Assembly (NCBI GenBank): GCA_012934845.2
Contig: WNNJ02002094.1
Coordinates: 1 to 64,000, forward strand
Direction: 5' to 3'
DNA from: Pomphorhynchus laevis
Taxonomy: Eukaryota; Acanthocephala; Palaeacanthocephala; Echinorhynchida; Pomphorhynchidae
Length of the DNA stretch: 64,000 bases
The position numbers were made by a program, and so were the translations under genes. Positions within the stretch are counted from its first letter, which is position 1. Each line of letters opens with the position of its first letter. Below, piece after piece: positions 1-12,790 of this stretch. The notes below the pieces were generated by a model. That model did no database searches. It was not told the DNA's origin and saw only the letters and a list, made by a program, of their open reading frames with translations.

Positions 1-1553
1 TGCACGCTATGTCAAAACAAGCATTTGTATCTTGTCGTACTCCGTACTTAAAATTTTGTCCCAGGACGTAAAGGCTGCAACACAGGCTCAATTTGTACAC
101 ATGACGATACTCCGTGATAGTCTTAGTAAGAAAATCCCGGACGCAATTATGTCTAAGTGACGGAAGGTACCCAAATTTACATGACAAGGCATGAGATAAC
201 GAGTTCATTGATTGACTACAAGAGCAACGTTTGGGAGCGTCACTAGCTAATTGTCCGTATCGGTTACCAATAGCATATCTGAATACTGTGCTATTTAATA
301 CTAATCCGTTCGAGATTGAAGGATAAGCGATAAGCCAGGAAGACACGCCACTTACAAAGGCATGATCTAGCGCATTTTGAACACTCATCCAATTCGCTGT
401 ATACTTGCTTTCTGTCCTCACTGAGTCGTTCGGCATGTGCTTGAGTTAATATAAAAGCTGTACTTTGGATTTCTCTTACACGCTCATTATATTTGACAAA
501 TTTACGCTGCACATGGAAGCCGAATGCAGAGTCAATGGATTTAGTGGCATTTAAGAGCGCGTGTACGCTATATATATAAGCCCGTTACGCAAGTGCGTAA
601 CGGGCTTACGCACTTGCTAGCGTATTTGATCCTCACCAAATGAATTGAGCATTGTTGACCAGGCATGAGCATCTAGTTCAGATGATCCAGCACCGCCCTT
701 GATCATTTTGCTGGTGGCAACAATTGTGTTCACATCAATAACTTCGAATAGGGATGGGTGGAATACTGGATTTTGATAACAATTTTCACTTAATATCGCT
801 TCTTGTTCAGCGTGTTCGGCTCGTGGATGTTTTTCTTGTAATAATTTACGTACATTCTTAGAGGCAACTGTATCATCGGGATGGAGCAGCATTCCGACGT
901 GCTGGCATTCATCCATGGATCTTACTTGGCTTATGAATGTATCTTTCCAGTCTCCTATGACCTGTTTTCTTTTCTTCAGTGCGTGCACACCTTGAAGGAG
1001 TTCGGCCTCATACAGTAATTCATTAAGTCTGCCATCTGTCCACAACTTTTTAAAGATTTGATACGATGTGCTTTGAACGTTGCAAAATGAGCTGTCCAAG
1101 GACGACGGTGCTCATCAGCGAGTAACTGTTTGTACGTGAATCATCGTATATTCGTGAAAGTTCGATAATGAAGTGACGAGACTCATTGCATTTAGTTAGG
1201 CGAAAGCGATTATGCATCCATCTGATTACTATTTCAAAAATATTTTTTATTGAGGGTTGTACATTTAAGCAACCGAAGATCGATAGTTGCATGCATCTGG
1301 AGTTTCATGTTGTTTCTCGGTCGTTTTCTCCAATTCATGGAGCTTATCAGGAATCCGTTCAGGATGTTCTCTTAATTCATTCGGGACGAGTTGATTATGT
1401 ATCTCATTATGCGGATTGTTTCGGTCAGAATTAATAGTTTTATGTCTGCATCTCATAGCGCGTTAGTTGACACAATGCTTATTGGATTTTGCGCAGCGAC
1501 AACCCTTACAAATTTATGCGGGGGCAACATATGAGATCATTCAACGGCTGACC
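1..1553 (-). mobile_element. REL-type LINE, internally deleted copy 1
   Basis: Minus-strand fossil of a retrotransposon family that occurs three times in this window. It begins near 1553 with a start resembling MARGQP and a cysteine cluster (CKGCRCAKSNKHC, about 1500). Next comes the region before the reverse transcriptase (about 1290-617; IRWMHNRFRLTKC matches ITWRSNLFRLPKC of the 37-kb copy). The polymerase core is missing. From about 545 to 1 the sequence resumes in the C-terminal part, with a zinc-knuckle-like CSC-x8-HALSC followed by RHNCVRD. A zinc knuckle plus a later R-L-D-I and D-V pair after the polymerase (seen in the other copies) is what restriction-like-endonuclease LINEs of the R2/NeSL kind carry; assigning this family to that group is my inference. 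Several frames are needed, so this copy is dead. The left end lies outside the window. Confidence 0.8.
580..617. repeat. Two overlapping perfect inverted repeats
   Basis: Positions 580-605 form a palindrome with 12-bp arms (GCCCGTTACGCA and its complement) around 2 bp. Positions 589-617 form a second one with 12-bp arms (GCAAGTGCGTAA and its complement) around CGGGC. They overlap, so the stretch can fold in two alternative ways. It lies where the polymerase core of the surrounding LINE copy has been lost. Confidence 0.9.
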
Positions 1554-2191
1554 CCGGGCCATTTTTGGGTGTATAATTTATCTTGTAATTGTGTATTTAT
1601 ACACAATATATCAGCAACGGAAATATCAACGAGCTTCTATTAACGTATGATAACTATTTAAAGTACATTAGCATTAGTAGAGTTGCGCAAAATTGATATT
1701 ATAGAAATCATGTGCGTTATCATTCAGTCTATAATAGAATTCAGACTGAATAAGTCGATTGTCAATAATTGTATCTAACAAATGAAAAATATTTTTTTTT
1801 GTAATGAATATTGTATTTTTGAATAAATGAAAAATCTTTAATTTAATCTCAATCTTTAATAAAGATTGCATCATTTAATTCGTGTAATTCATTACAAATA
1901 ATCTTATCAAGTAGGGTAAAGCAATTCCACTTTCTGATAAATGAGGAAATTATGATTATTTCTTCAGACCATCACGAGTTAAATAATTTGAGTAATTAAT
2001 TACTTAATAATTTAATAAAAGTGTTGTATAGTTTAATAATTTTGTTTATTCAAAATTAGTATTGGTAATTTAGATATTTTTTTAAATTTTTGGCTCTGTA
2101 ATATTGATATTTAATTTACTGCATATTTTATTAATAATTTCCTAATAATTTATTATTAATAATTTTTAAATAAAACGTAAAAAATATTTAG

Positions 2192-5100
2192 GCACTGCAT
2201 TTGAACAAGTTATTAAGGCATGCTGGTAAAGACTTAAACGACATAGTTCCAGTTATAAACGAAAAAGAAAATTCACTAACTTCCGTATGTTTTAAGCTCG
2301 CAATAATTTTGATTATAATTTCCATAATCTTGAATTTAGAATCGCAATGATATTCGTGTTTCAAGTTTAAGTTTGCGATCCAATAGTTCAGCAGGGTCAG
2401 ACAAAACTATTAAAGCAATTAAAAATTCGGACGAAGAGAGTAAGTTGAAATTTTGTAATTAAATGTAATCAAACAAAGGCCACAAGCACATTTTTTTGTG
2501 TCCAAGGTGCAGATTCGGGATTCGTTTTAGCTCTCTCTAGATAACTATTAAATGCAATTGGTTTTTAACGGGCATATTGGTGTTCACGGATGACGCATAA
2601 TCTTTTAACAATTTGTTGCCTTGCCGCCACATTTCACTGATAATCGAAAATACAACAGGATACAATCTAAAAGCTTATCTATTAATTCTACTCTTTTGGC
2701 ACCTAGTAATCCTTTTTGCGAAAGAAAAGGAGCAAAATATTTGCAATTACAAAAAACATGATTTTGAATTTTATATATTCTAGAATAGATATTCAATATG
2801 AATATATATGGATATTAAGAACACTGTTTTATAGCATCCAGGTATCGCCCAAATTGTCGAGAAACAATATCATTTTCCTTAATTTCGCTGAAGGCAGTTT
2901 GTTAAGAGTTAAACGAAATGTTGCTTAATAATTACAGCACACGTCGGTGTATGATAAGAACGATTATTTGACGGTCTTTTAAAATCATTATTTGATGGTG
3001 TTTAAAACGATTCATTCTTACGATGCTTTAAAACAATAATATGACGGTGATCTGACGGTGTCTTGACAATTTTTTAAAACGATTATCTGACGGTGTTTTT
3101 ATATTTTTTCGACAATTTATCAGCAACAATTAAAATTTAGTGTCTTTACTAAATAAATTCTAGAAATTATTCTACGAAATTTAAAAGCTTACAAAATTAA
3201 AATTCAAAAAAACTTGAATTTTCTCAATTTTTTATTATTAAGATCAAGTTATTCCTACTTCGGTACTTGCTACTGCACATGTAAAGGAAGATGTATGCAA
3301 GAAAACCAATAACGAAGAAAATTATAGCTTACCATGCCCACCTACATTGAATGACACCAAATTACTCGAATGGCCTACTCTTGGTCAAAATGTTCAAGTA
3401 CTTACGAATAGCATTAACTGTGTAATGGGAATTGTAAAATATATCGGACCAACTAAAATCAGAGAAGGCATTTGGGTTGGAGTGGAATTGAATGATCCTG
3501 TAGGTAATATCTTTACGTTATATGTTGAATTTTATTGTTCACTTCTCACACTGATTTCGGTAGGCAATTCTAATTGTCTAAACATTAGTAGTTTTAAGCT
3601 ATAAAGTTGGCTAACTATGGCTTGCATTAGATTCTTACGTATAGTACTAACGTAGATACAAACATATAGTCCGTATGGACGATTTGTACGACAAATGTCG
3701 CCATTGAAAGAATGACTCGATGTGACGTCATATTGACACATAATGACTGCACTTTAAGTAATGATAGTCATCACAATTCTTTTATATCATGGAACGAATT
3801 CAAGCGCAGTATCATTTTGTCCATCTAAAGTGTTGATGCAATTGATAGTGGTAGTTTAAATTCGTTTGATGTAAGACATCAAACGAATTAAAAATAATAA
3901 ACGGTAGTCTATCCTATTAATAATTAAAAATTTATTTTTTAAATTGTTAATTAATTTATTAAAATAAATAAATAAATAAAATAAATATATAACATATTCT
4001 TATTTTATATTTCAAAATTTTTTAAAGTGCAGATTTGCAGCTTTTCCAGAGCTGCAAAATAAGTTTTACGATTGCTTGTCTGTATGAGAGACTGTAATAT
4101 TAAAAATATTAGAAATTTTAATAAATTTTATCAGTAAAAGTCATTTTTAAATAGAAATAACAATTTTAAGATCCAGTATTATATTATTTAGTATTATTTA
4201 GTTTATATATTATTTAATATATAAATATATTAGTTAACATATTATATATTAATATAAAATATAAATTATATATAATATATTATATATTAAAATAAAATAT
4301 AAATTATGTATAATATATATTATTATATATTATATAATCATTGCTAATTACAATTTAGTTTTAACAAATTTCAGACTTAAATCAATATCATTTGATTAAG
4401 TTTATAAATTAAATACTTTGGACTCCAAACTGACTATAAATAGCTAGATATTTTTAGTCAGAAATTATTGAAGACTGGAAACGAAAATGCGTGATATAAA
4501 ACATCAAAGATTGTAATTGTATGTATCTTCATTCAAACCGTGCTTATAAACAGATGTCTTGATTTAATTAAGTATTGATTATTTTTTACATACCCCATTT
4601 AGATCCCATTAGTACTGGGCATGAAGCGTGAATTGTTGAATAATCGCCGAATCCACTTCGATAAAGATTAAACCAAAACAAGGCACTGCCCTGTAATAAA
4701 ATGACAATAGTTTCAAAGTATTGTTTTGTCAGTTATCACTCATTAGTTTTACCTTCACGGGTTTTACTCTGATCCCTAAAGTTGGGAACACTGTAAGACC
4801 ACCAATTTCAACGTCTGTCATCTTAAAAAAGGTACATAGGAATGAATCTGAGCGTTCAAATAAAATATTCCATCTATATTACAATATTCCGTCCATCTTT
4901 CGATGTAATTATTGTACAGGTTTGTATTCAAAATATAAAAAGTTGAACGTTTTTATGGGTGGATAGTAAATAATATACTCTGTATTAAATAAGATAATCA
5001 AATTTCATCAAAAGAAATAAATTAGCATGTGTTTGCCCTGCTACTATATTGGGTCGAGGAATATGGGGCGAAACCTGATAACATAGCCATCTTATGATGA

Positions 5101-7582
5101 CTTCTAATCCTTATTCTGATACATCGCCTATTATTTATTAGTTAATTAATAAAAATCGACTTTTATTTTTAATTTCAAGTTAAAATTTTGAGCAAGTATA
5201 TATTCAATATACATAACAATATACAATTATTACTTATTTTTTATAAAGTCAGGTTTCATCCAAATAGTTACACCATTATGTTGAGATCACTATCGTACTA
5301 TTTCTGATGTGGATATTAACTTACATATTTTCTGTATAAATTTTATCATTATAAGATAACTAAAATTATATATTGATTAATTATTTTAAATTTCAATTTA
5401 AAATTTTGAGCATGTTTTGTTAGATCTTTTGTTTTTATTAAGTCTTATAAAAATATTATATTTTAATATATTATGATATTGTGATGTGTAATATTTTAAA
5501 AAGTTTAATTATTTTATAAATATTGAATAATTATTTGTAATTAATTATTTTATTTACATTAATAAAATTTACTTGGCTTAATATTTTTATTAAGCCTTAA
5601 TATTTGGCATGCTATGTATATAAAATAATGTAATGTAATATAAAAGTATATTACTTTTATAATTTTTTTAAATATATATTATAAGTTATAATATTTTAAT
5701 GTAATAAAATATTAATATATTCAATATTTATTTATATGTATTTGATAATATTTTCTAAATATTATTTTTACTTTTTTTAAATGTATTATATAAATTATAA
5801 TATTTTAATGATATAATATTTTAAGTATTCATATAACATACGATACTATTTTATATAATATTTAAGAGGTTTTTGACCCGATTCTATATTGAGTCAAAGA
5901 ATTGGGTCCGAAATCTGATAACATAGCAGTTCATCCTAATGATCTCCAATCTTAATTATGATGCATCGTAAATTATTTATTAATCAATTAATAAAAATTG
6001 AGGTAAAAAAATCTTATTTTATATAAATCTAAATTATTAAAAATCTTAAAATTAAAATATTTATTTTTAAATTTATATATAGTGCAAAATACGTAGACTC
6101 TGTTAAATAATATTATTCCTTAGTACAGTATTCTTCAGTGATCTGCTGATAGCACAAATTGGATGCATCAAAGACATCAAAATTCTTGCTTTATACAAAT
6201 CTAAATCATTTAAAATCTTAAAATTAAAATTTATGTTTCACATCAAATTTGCTTGTAAAAATACATAATTTCACATGTTACTTATTACAGAATTTAAATG
6301 CTTTCGTTTTATCATTTTAAAAATTCTTTTTTGTAAAAATACATTATTTAAATACTATTTTTTATTTATTACTAAATTTTAATACTTTATTTTTTTGAAA
6401 ATCGTAAAATATAAAATAATCAAAGTGTTGTTGAAAATAAATTTAAACTCTTAATAATTATTTTTGCAGATGTTGCTAATTTCAAATGTTGCAAGTTTCT
6501 TCTTGCATCTTTTATCGTTCGTATAAAAATAAGATTATTAAAAATAATTCGAAAAAAGTAACAATAATAGATAAAGTTATATAATAGGTTATTTAATACA
6601 AATATACTAATATTATTTAATACAAATATGCACACATTAAAAATGTTTTATTTACAACTGCCATTGATGGTTCAGAATGTGTACGACTGATTAATGATAT
6701 GCATAAGTTTTAAGGCATCAAGTTGACCAAAAATATTTAATTTTTTGTCTCTTAGCATTGATGCTATTTTTGTTGATTTTTTAGTAATGAATTTATGCAT
6801 ATATTTTATTGAATTTGAAAAAAAAAATTTATACAAGTTGCTGTACACATCATGAGTTGTAAGTATATTTATTTGATTGCTGAGATCAGCTAAGTGAGTC
6901 TACGTATCTATATTAAAAATAATTATAAAAAATAAATAATTATAAATAATGAAAATTGAATGAATCAAATCAGCTGAGTATACAAATTAAAAATAACGAT
7001 TAATAACATTTTAAGTTATTAATAACATTACAAGTTGACTTAATATTGTGATTCTATATACTTTTATGCAAAATTCAAACTCAACAAGCATTTGTTCGAT
7101 AGTGACAGTTTTGTTGTATGCACAAATAGTTCACATTTTGAAGTGTTCATATATAAACGCATTCCACTAAACCAATTGTCAACAGTCGCGAAGAAATTAT
7201 GATTGTATCCTATAATAGTCAACGCGTAATACATATTCAACTGAAACCTGATATTCGTGACTAAGTGCGTTTGTAAGCACCTTGTAAGAAGTTTATGTTC
7301 AGTCACAGAATCACCACAATAAGTTGCTAAATCCTGTTAAATCCTGATATAATTGATAACCCTCTGATAGAAATTATATGTAACAAGAAATATGATTTAA
7401 TAATTATAATTAATTATATCTAATTAATGTAATTAATTACGTAATTATTTTTTAATATTATTGATATTTCAGCGTTATTTTTAGGTAAACATAACGGCAA
7501 TGCCAAAGGAATACAGTATTTTGTATGCAAACCAAATCACGGAGTATTCGTTCGTCCTGACAAACTCCGACGCGTTCTCTGA
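2192..7582 (+). CDS. KIF13B: Kinesin-3 family tail with C-terminal CAP-Gly domain (KIF13B/kinesin-73 type), 3' exons
   Basis: Four phase-matched exons: 2192-2284 (phase 0 in and out), 2340-2439, 3243-3503 and 7485-7582, ending at TGA 7580-7582. Introns start GTATGT, GTAAGT and GTAATA, and acceptors end in AG. The first two exons give a Ser/Asn-rich linker. The last two form one CAP-Gly domain split by a 4-kb intron: GIVKYIGPTKIREGIWVGVEL, then GKHNG (variant of the canonical GKNDG), YFVCKPNHGVFVRP and a stop right after KLRRVL. CAP-Gly domains bind the C-terminal EEY/F tails of tubulin and CLIP proteins. A CAP-Gly at the very C-terminus ending in a VRP..RR motif is characteristic of the KIF13B/Khc-73 plus-end motors. 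TBCB also ends in CAP-Gly but continues past it, so it fits less well. The motor and stalk exons must lie left of the window; only a LINE fossil is seen upstream. The gene is convergent with the prolyl hydroxylase locus. Confidence 0.8.
2440..3242 (+). other. Kinesin intron, no other feature seen
   Basis: Intron between the second and third kinesin exons recognised here. It is AT-rich. Around 2960-3090 there is a loose run of related phrases (ACGGTGTTTT, GACGGT, AAACGATTAT) that looks like a decayed short tandem repeat. No coding segment was recognised. Confidence 0.5.
4936..5420 (+). repeat. Dispersed hairpin repeat, member 1
   Basis: Member of an AT-rich family. It contains, in order: GGATAGTAAATAATATACT, a dyad near AAATTAGCATGTGTTT, the hairpin region with loop GGGTCGAGGAATA, GAAACCTGATAACATAG, TGATGACTTCTAATCCTTAT, and then a T-rich tail with AATAAAAATCGACTTTTATT. 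The best hairpin arms in the family are CTGCTATGTT and AACATAGCAG, about 30 bases apart. Confidence 0.8.
5868..6130 (+). repeat. Dispersed hairpin repeat, member 2
   Basis: Same family as 4936-5420: GACCCGATTCTATATTGAGTC, the GGGTCCGAAATCTGATAAC segment, ACATAGCAGTTCATCCTAA, and the distal end GCAAAATACGTAGACTCTG. It shows the element running through to the ACGTAGACTC end, about 260 bp from the hairpin. Confidence 0.8.
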
Positions 7583-7993
7583 TACATCCGACAGTTATTT
7601 TTAATTGTTTATTATAGTCGAATATTATTCGTTATTTATATATGGATAGAGAATGCAGACAATATTATTTGATCGAGATAAAATAGAACAATTAAAAACA
7701 GATTATAGTATAAATTTGTTTTTAGAGAACAAATATTTAAAATTACTGCTTTAAAAACATTTTTTATATAGGTTTACATATCATAGGTAGATTGAAAACA
7801 AACTTTAAACGTCGATATCGCATTATGTGAAATTACTTTGGTTACACTTACAGGAAATTTGTTTTGTTATCTCCACACGAATAAAATCTCACAGTTGATT
7901 TAAAATGTGGTTATGTTTTTTAAGATATCTATTAAAATACAAACAATCAACAAGTTTAACAAATTTAACGACATTTGTCATTTTTTATCGGAA

Positions 7994-8064
7994 TCATAGC
8001 ATTGGGTCTTTTGAACAAGGTCGGTGTATTTCTTGACCTGCTTCGTGAATCCATTTGTTAGCTA
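7994..8064 (-). other. P4HA: P4HA last exon
   Basis: 71 nt after the acceptor CCTCTTTAG, encoding ANKWIHEAGQEIHRPC and a stop six codons later. P4HA proteins end in the same way (SNKWLHERGQEFRRPC in vertebrates). It needs one base from the previous exon to give the Val of WV-NKW. It sits 411 bp from the stop of the convergent kinesin gene. Confidence 0.88.
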
Positions 8065-8194
8065 CTAAAGAGGAGAGGACTAATTATTGCAATGTCATTA
8101 AGTACTTAATATCATTAAATAATATTTAGTTTTGAGAATTTTCCATAATTTTAACCTCGTAAAAACCAAATAAATACATTTTTGGATGAACATA

Positions 8195-8218
8195 TGGACG
8201 GATCATTAGATCCGTCCA
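8195..8218. repeat. Perfect 10-bp hairpin
   Basis: TGGACGGATC, ATTA, GATCCGTCCA: a perfect stem with a 4-base loop just upstream (in gene direction) of the last P4HA exon. A degenerate echo, ATTAGATCCTTCCAATA, follows near 8263. Confidence 0.9.
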
Positions 8219-8825
8219 ATCGTTTTCTTAGCCTTCATCCCCTTTGGCAGGGTCCGCTTGCATTAGATCCTTCCAATAACGTGACATAATAATAAAAGAC
8301 AAATTTAAAAATGTCTTTTAAAATTTTTCTTATAGCAAAAATTTCTTTTATAGAAATTTACCAAAATTTCTTTTATAACACTTTACCAGAGAATCGTTTA
8401 TTGGATCGAAGAATCTGACCCACACCGAATTACACAACAGTTTCTCAATGTGTTATTTTTCAAAAGCTCTGCGTTCTAACATTAGAATTTATACATCATA
8501 TTATCAAAAGTCCTTTAAATACAGTTTGACATTTTAGATAAATTTGCAGATTTTTCAAAATGTTTAATTGAACAAATAGCAATTTCAGCTATCTTTGCAT
8601 ATTATATTGACGAACATCATTCCATATAATATGATTCGATATATCATTCGATATATGAATGGATTTGAAATGCAAAACTCTTTACCTATTGATCTTTTTC
8701 TAATCAAGATTTGCTTTCGATTCTCAGTATACTTTATTAAAGTTAAATACACTAAGAATTTGTAGAAAATAAAATAATCCTAGCTTTCGACAATAACGTT
8801 CTTATCAAGCATAAATAACGCTATC

Positions 8826-8826
<1 letters not shown>

Positions 8827-8873
<47 letters not shown>
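8827..8873. repeat. (TA)n microsatellite
   Basis: An uninterrupted run of TA dinucleotides about 47 bp long in the P4HA terminal intron. Confidence 0.97.
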
Positions 8874-8876
<3 letters not shown>

Positions 8877-9059
8877 TATTTTATTTTCTACAATAAATCT
8901 TTGTGTCTATAATGCCCATCAACCTCAAGAAACTTCTTACCGTGAACTTTGCGTCTGGTTTGAAATAATAAAAGATATCCGGATGTTATCAAAATGTTTA
9001 AAATGACGGAATAGCTAGTATTTTAAACTTACTTATCCGTAATAATCTGGAATTGCATA

Positions 9060-9215
9060 AATTGCGATATCATCCTGATATCATCCGCGCAAAACTGCAT
9101 CTTACTAGAAAGTGAACTAAATAAAGCCCAGATAGTATTGTCTGCTGAAAAGCTGTGATGTTTTACTGTGAATCGATACATCTGGAGTAACCTCATTCCG
9201 TGATATATATATGTT
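9060..9215 (-). pseudogene. Possible relic of the missing P4HA catalytic exon
   Basis: On the minus strand a 150-base stretch lies between E10 and the last exon. It is less AT-rich than its surroundings and reads in part GMRLLQMYRFTVK followed by TIWALFSS. In P4HA this interval should hold GGATVFP and the FWYNL segment around the second iron-binding His. The resemblance is weak and there is no clear splice frame, so this is only a pointer to where the exon should be. Confidence 0.25.
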
Positions 9216-9366
9216 ATAGCTATAAGGTTCGAAAATTCAATTAATTATTATATGATTCTACGATGTGGGATGCTTTATAAACATAATAAATTAATTAACG
9301 CGTATTGCATTACGTAGTAAATAGACAAAATTGTCAAATTAAACAGAAAATGTTTAAATGTTAAAT

Positions 9367-9468
9367 TTATTCGGCATTTATATCGAAAAGTTCCATCGAC
9401 AATTGAGCCTGTGTATTAATCGCAAGTTTTACTGTTCCATGTGTTATGAATGGAATCTTCATTTTATA
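9367..9468 (-). other. P4HA: P4HA exon 10, ending prematurely
   Basis: After a strong polypyrimidine acceptor (TTCTTTTTACAG) the exon reads in phase 0 YKMKIPFITHGTVKLAI and runs to TAA at 9367-9369. Placed after E9 it lines up residue for residue in spacing with the vertebrate FARKDEPDAFKELGTGNRIA: Phe at the same distance and Gly-Thr at the same distance. The usual GNRIAT is lost and the frame stops before the GGATVFP block, so this exon is diverged. A separate small gene is a less likely reading because the phase fits P4HA. Confidence 0.6.
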
Positions 9469-9912
9469 CTGTAAAAAGAACAGGAGCCGTATAATCATGG
9501 ATCCTAAATAATGCGTGTATGAATGATATCATTACATAATGCAACATTTCCGGTAGATGTTAACATTTTTTTATTTTTGAAGTGAATGAAATTAGTTTTA
9601 AGTGATTTATATAGCTTAAAAATATAATGTCTTGAAAATAAAAATATATTTTAATAAATTAAATGTGAGTTATAAGTGGTCTTAAAAATTAAGTAAACTC
9701 ATTAATTGTATATAGAAAATGTAATAGTTACCCCATGAAAGTTTACATTTTGCATAATACATTTCATTATAGAATGTATATAATTTAAAATAAATCACGA
9801 AAATAGAGCGTAATGTGTTTGTGTAAGACACCGGTAGTTATAAATGTGAGTTTATAAAATTACATGTGATTTGACGATGAATATTCAATGATTTTATGTA
9901 ATTTATATCGTT

Positions 9913-12180
9913 TGTAAATGTATGTATCATAATTCAAACCGTGTTTATAAACAGATGTCTTGATTTAATTAAAAATTGATTAATTTTTACATACCCCATT
10001 TAGATCCCATTAGTACTGGGCATGAAGCGTGAATTGTTGAATAATCGCCGAATCCACTTCGATAAAGATTAAACCAAAACAAGGCACTGCCCTTTAATAA
10101 AATGACAATAGTTTCAAAGTATTGTTTTGTCAGTTATCACTCATTAGTTTTACCTTCACGGGTTTTACTCTGATCCCTAAAGTTGGGAACACTGTAAGAC
10201 CACCAATTTCAACGTCTGTCATCTTAAAAAAGGTACATAGGAATAAATCTGAGCGTTCAAATAAAATATTCCGTTTATATTACAATATTCCGTCCATATT
10301 TCGACGTAATTATTGTGCAGGTTATATTCAAAATATATAAAAAGTTGAACGTTTTTATGGGTGGATAGTAAATAATATACTCTGTATTAAATAAGATAAT
10401 CAAATTTCATCAAAAGAAATAAATTAGCATGTGTTTGCCCTGCTACTATATTGGGTCGAGGAATATGGGGCGAAACCTGATAACATAGCCATCTTATGAT
10501 GACTTCTAATCCTTATTCTGATACATCGCCTATTATTTATTAGTTAATTAATAAAAATCGACTTTTATTTTTAATTTCAAGTTAAAATTTTGAGCAAGTA
10601 TATATTCAATATACATAACAATATACAATTATTACTTATTTTTTATAAAGTCAGGTTTCATCCAAATAGTTACACCATTATGTTGAGATCACTATCGTAC
10701 TATTTCTGATGTGGATATTAACTTACATATTTTCTGTATAAATTTTATCATTATAAGATAACTAAAATTATATATTGATTAATTATTTTAAATTTCAATT
10801 TAAAATTTTGAGCATGTTTTGTTAGATCTTTTGTTTTTATTAAGTCTTATAAAAATATTATATTTTAATATATTATGATATTGTGATGTGTAATATTTTA
10901 AAAAGTTTAATTATTTTATAAATATTGAATAATTATTTGTAATTAATTATTTTATTTACATTAATAAAATTTACTTGGCTTAATATTTTTATTAAGCCTT
11001 AATATTTGGCATGCTATGTATATAAAATAATGTAATGTAATATAAAAGTATATTACTTTTATAATTTTTTTAAATATATATTATAAGTTATAATATTTTA
11101 ATGTAATAAAATATTAATATATTCAATATTTATTTATATGTATTTGATAATATTTTCTAAATATTATTTTTACTTTTTTTAAATGTATTATATAAATTAT
11201 AATATTTTAATGATATAATATTTTAAGTATTCATATAACATACGATACTATTTTATATAATATTTAAGAGGTTTTTGACCCGATTCTATATTGAGTCAAA
11301 GAATTGGGTCCGAAATCTGATAACATAGCAGTTCATCCTAATGATCTCCAATCTTAATTATGATGCATCGTAAATTATTTATTAATCAATTAATAAAAAT
11401 TGAGGTAAAAAAATCTTATTTTATATAAATCTAAATTATTAAAAATCTTAAAATTAAAATATTTATTTTTAAATTTATATATAGTGCAAAATACGTAGAC
11501 TCTGTTAAATAATATTATTCCTTAGTACAGTATTCTTCAGTGATCTGCTGATAGCACAAATTGGATGCATCAAAGACATCAAAATTCTTGCTTTATACAA
11601 ATCTAAATCATTTAAAATCTTAAAATTAAAATTTATGTTTCACATCAAATTTGCTTGTAAAAATACATAATTTCACATGTTACTTATTACAGAATTTAAA
11701 TGCTTTCGTTTTATCATTTTAAAAATTCTTTTTTGTAAAAATACATTATTTAAATACTATTTTTTATTTATTACTAAATTTTAATACTTTATTTTTTTGA
11801 AAATCGTAAAATATAAAATAATCAAAGTGTTGTTGAAAATAAATTTAAACTCTTAATAATTATTTTTGCAGATGTTGCTAATTTCAAATGTTGCAAGTTT
11901 CTTCTTGCATCTTTTATCGTTCGTATAAAAATAAGATTATTAAAAATAATTCGAAAAAAGTAACAATAATAGATAAAGTTATATAATAGGTTATTTAATA
12001 CAAATATACTAATATTATTTAATACAAATATGCACACATTAAAAATGTTTTATTTACAACTGCCATTGATGGTTCAGAATGTGTACGACTGATTAATGAT
12101 ATGCATAAGTTTTAAGGCATCAAGTTGACCAAAAATATTTAATTTTTTGTCTCTTAGCATTGATGCTATTTTTGTTGATA
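9913..12180. repeat. 2.27-kb direct duplication, copy 2
   Basis: Copy of 4512-6778 at an offset of about 5401 bp, in the P4HA intron between E9 and E10. It ends abruptly at 12180, where the text jumps back to a segment already seen at 10964. Confidence 0.92.
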
Positions 12181-12790
12181 ATAAAATTTACTTGGCTTAA
12201 TATTTTTATTAAGCCTTAATATTTGGCATGCTATGTATATAAAATAATGTAATGTAATATAAAAGTATATTACTTTTATAATTTTTTTAAATATATATTA
12301 TAAGTTATAATATTTTAATGTAATAAAATATTAATATATTCAATATTTATTTATATGTATTTGATAATATTTTCTAAATATTATTTTTACTTTTTTTAAA
12401 TGTATTATATAAATTATAATATTTTAATGATATAATATTTTAAGTATTCATATAACATACGATACTATTTTATATAATATTTAAGAGGTTTTTGACCCGA
12501 TTCTATATAGAGTCAAAGAATTGGGTCCGAAATCTGATAACAAGGTAAAAAAATCTTATTTTATATAAATCTAAATTATTAAAAATCTTAAAATTAAAAT
12601 ATTTATTTTTAAATTTATATATAGTGCAAAATACGTAGACTCTGTTAAATATAATTATTCCTTAGTACAGTATTCTTCAGTGATCTGCTGATAGCACAAA
12701 TTGGATGCATCAAAGACATCAAAATATAATATTTTAATGTAATAAAATATTAATATATTCAATATATATTTATATGTATTTGATAAAAAA
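12181..12790. repeat. Scrambled third partial copy of the duplication
   Basis: 12181-12543 repeats 10964-11326. About 80 bp are then missing, and 12542-12723 repeats about 11403-11584. After that the text jumps again to the block first seen near 11089. The pieces are highly similar but in a rearranged order, as expected from template switching or repeated slippage within copy 2. Confidence 0.85.

Larger units (their letters stand above)
4512..6778. repeat. 2.27-kb direct duplication, copy 1
   Basis: Nearly identical to 9913-12180 at a constant offset of about 5401 bp, so this is a recent segmental duplication. This copy lies in the last kinesin intron, while copy 2 lies at the 3' side of the convergent prolyl hydroxylase gene. 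It contains two members of the dispersed hairpin repeat (about 4936-5420 and 5868-6130). Short open frames inside (for example 4721-4966) occur in both copies and resemble nothing I know. Confidence 0.92.

Noticed and set aside
4721-4966. Duplicated small gene (also at 10122-10340)
   Set aside because: Present only because the 2.27-kb segment is duplicated; the two copies differ in length and the peptide has no recognisable features.
5038-5120. Hammerhead ribozyme in the hairpin repeat (GAAAC and CTGATGA in the same block)
   Set aside because: The two core words are in the wrong order and spacing for any hammerhead type, and the stems needed between them are absent.
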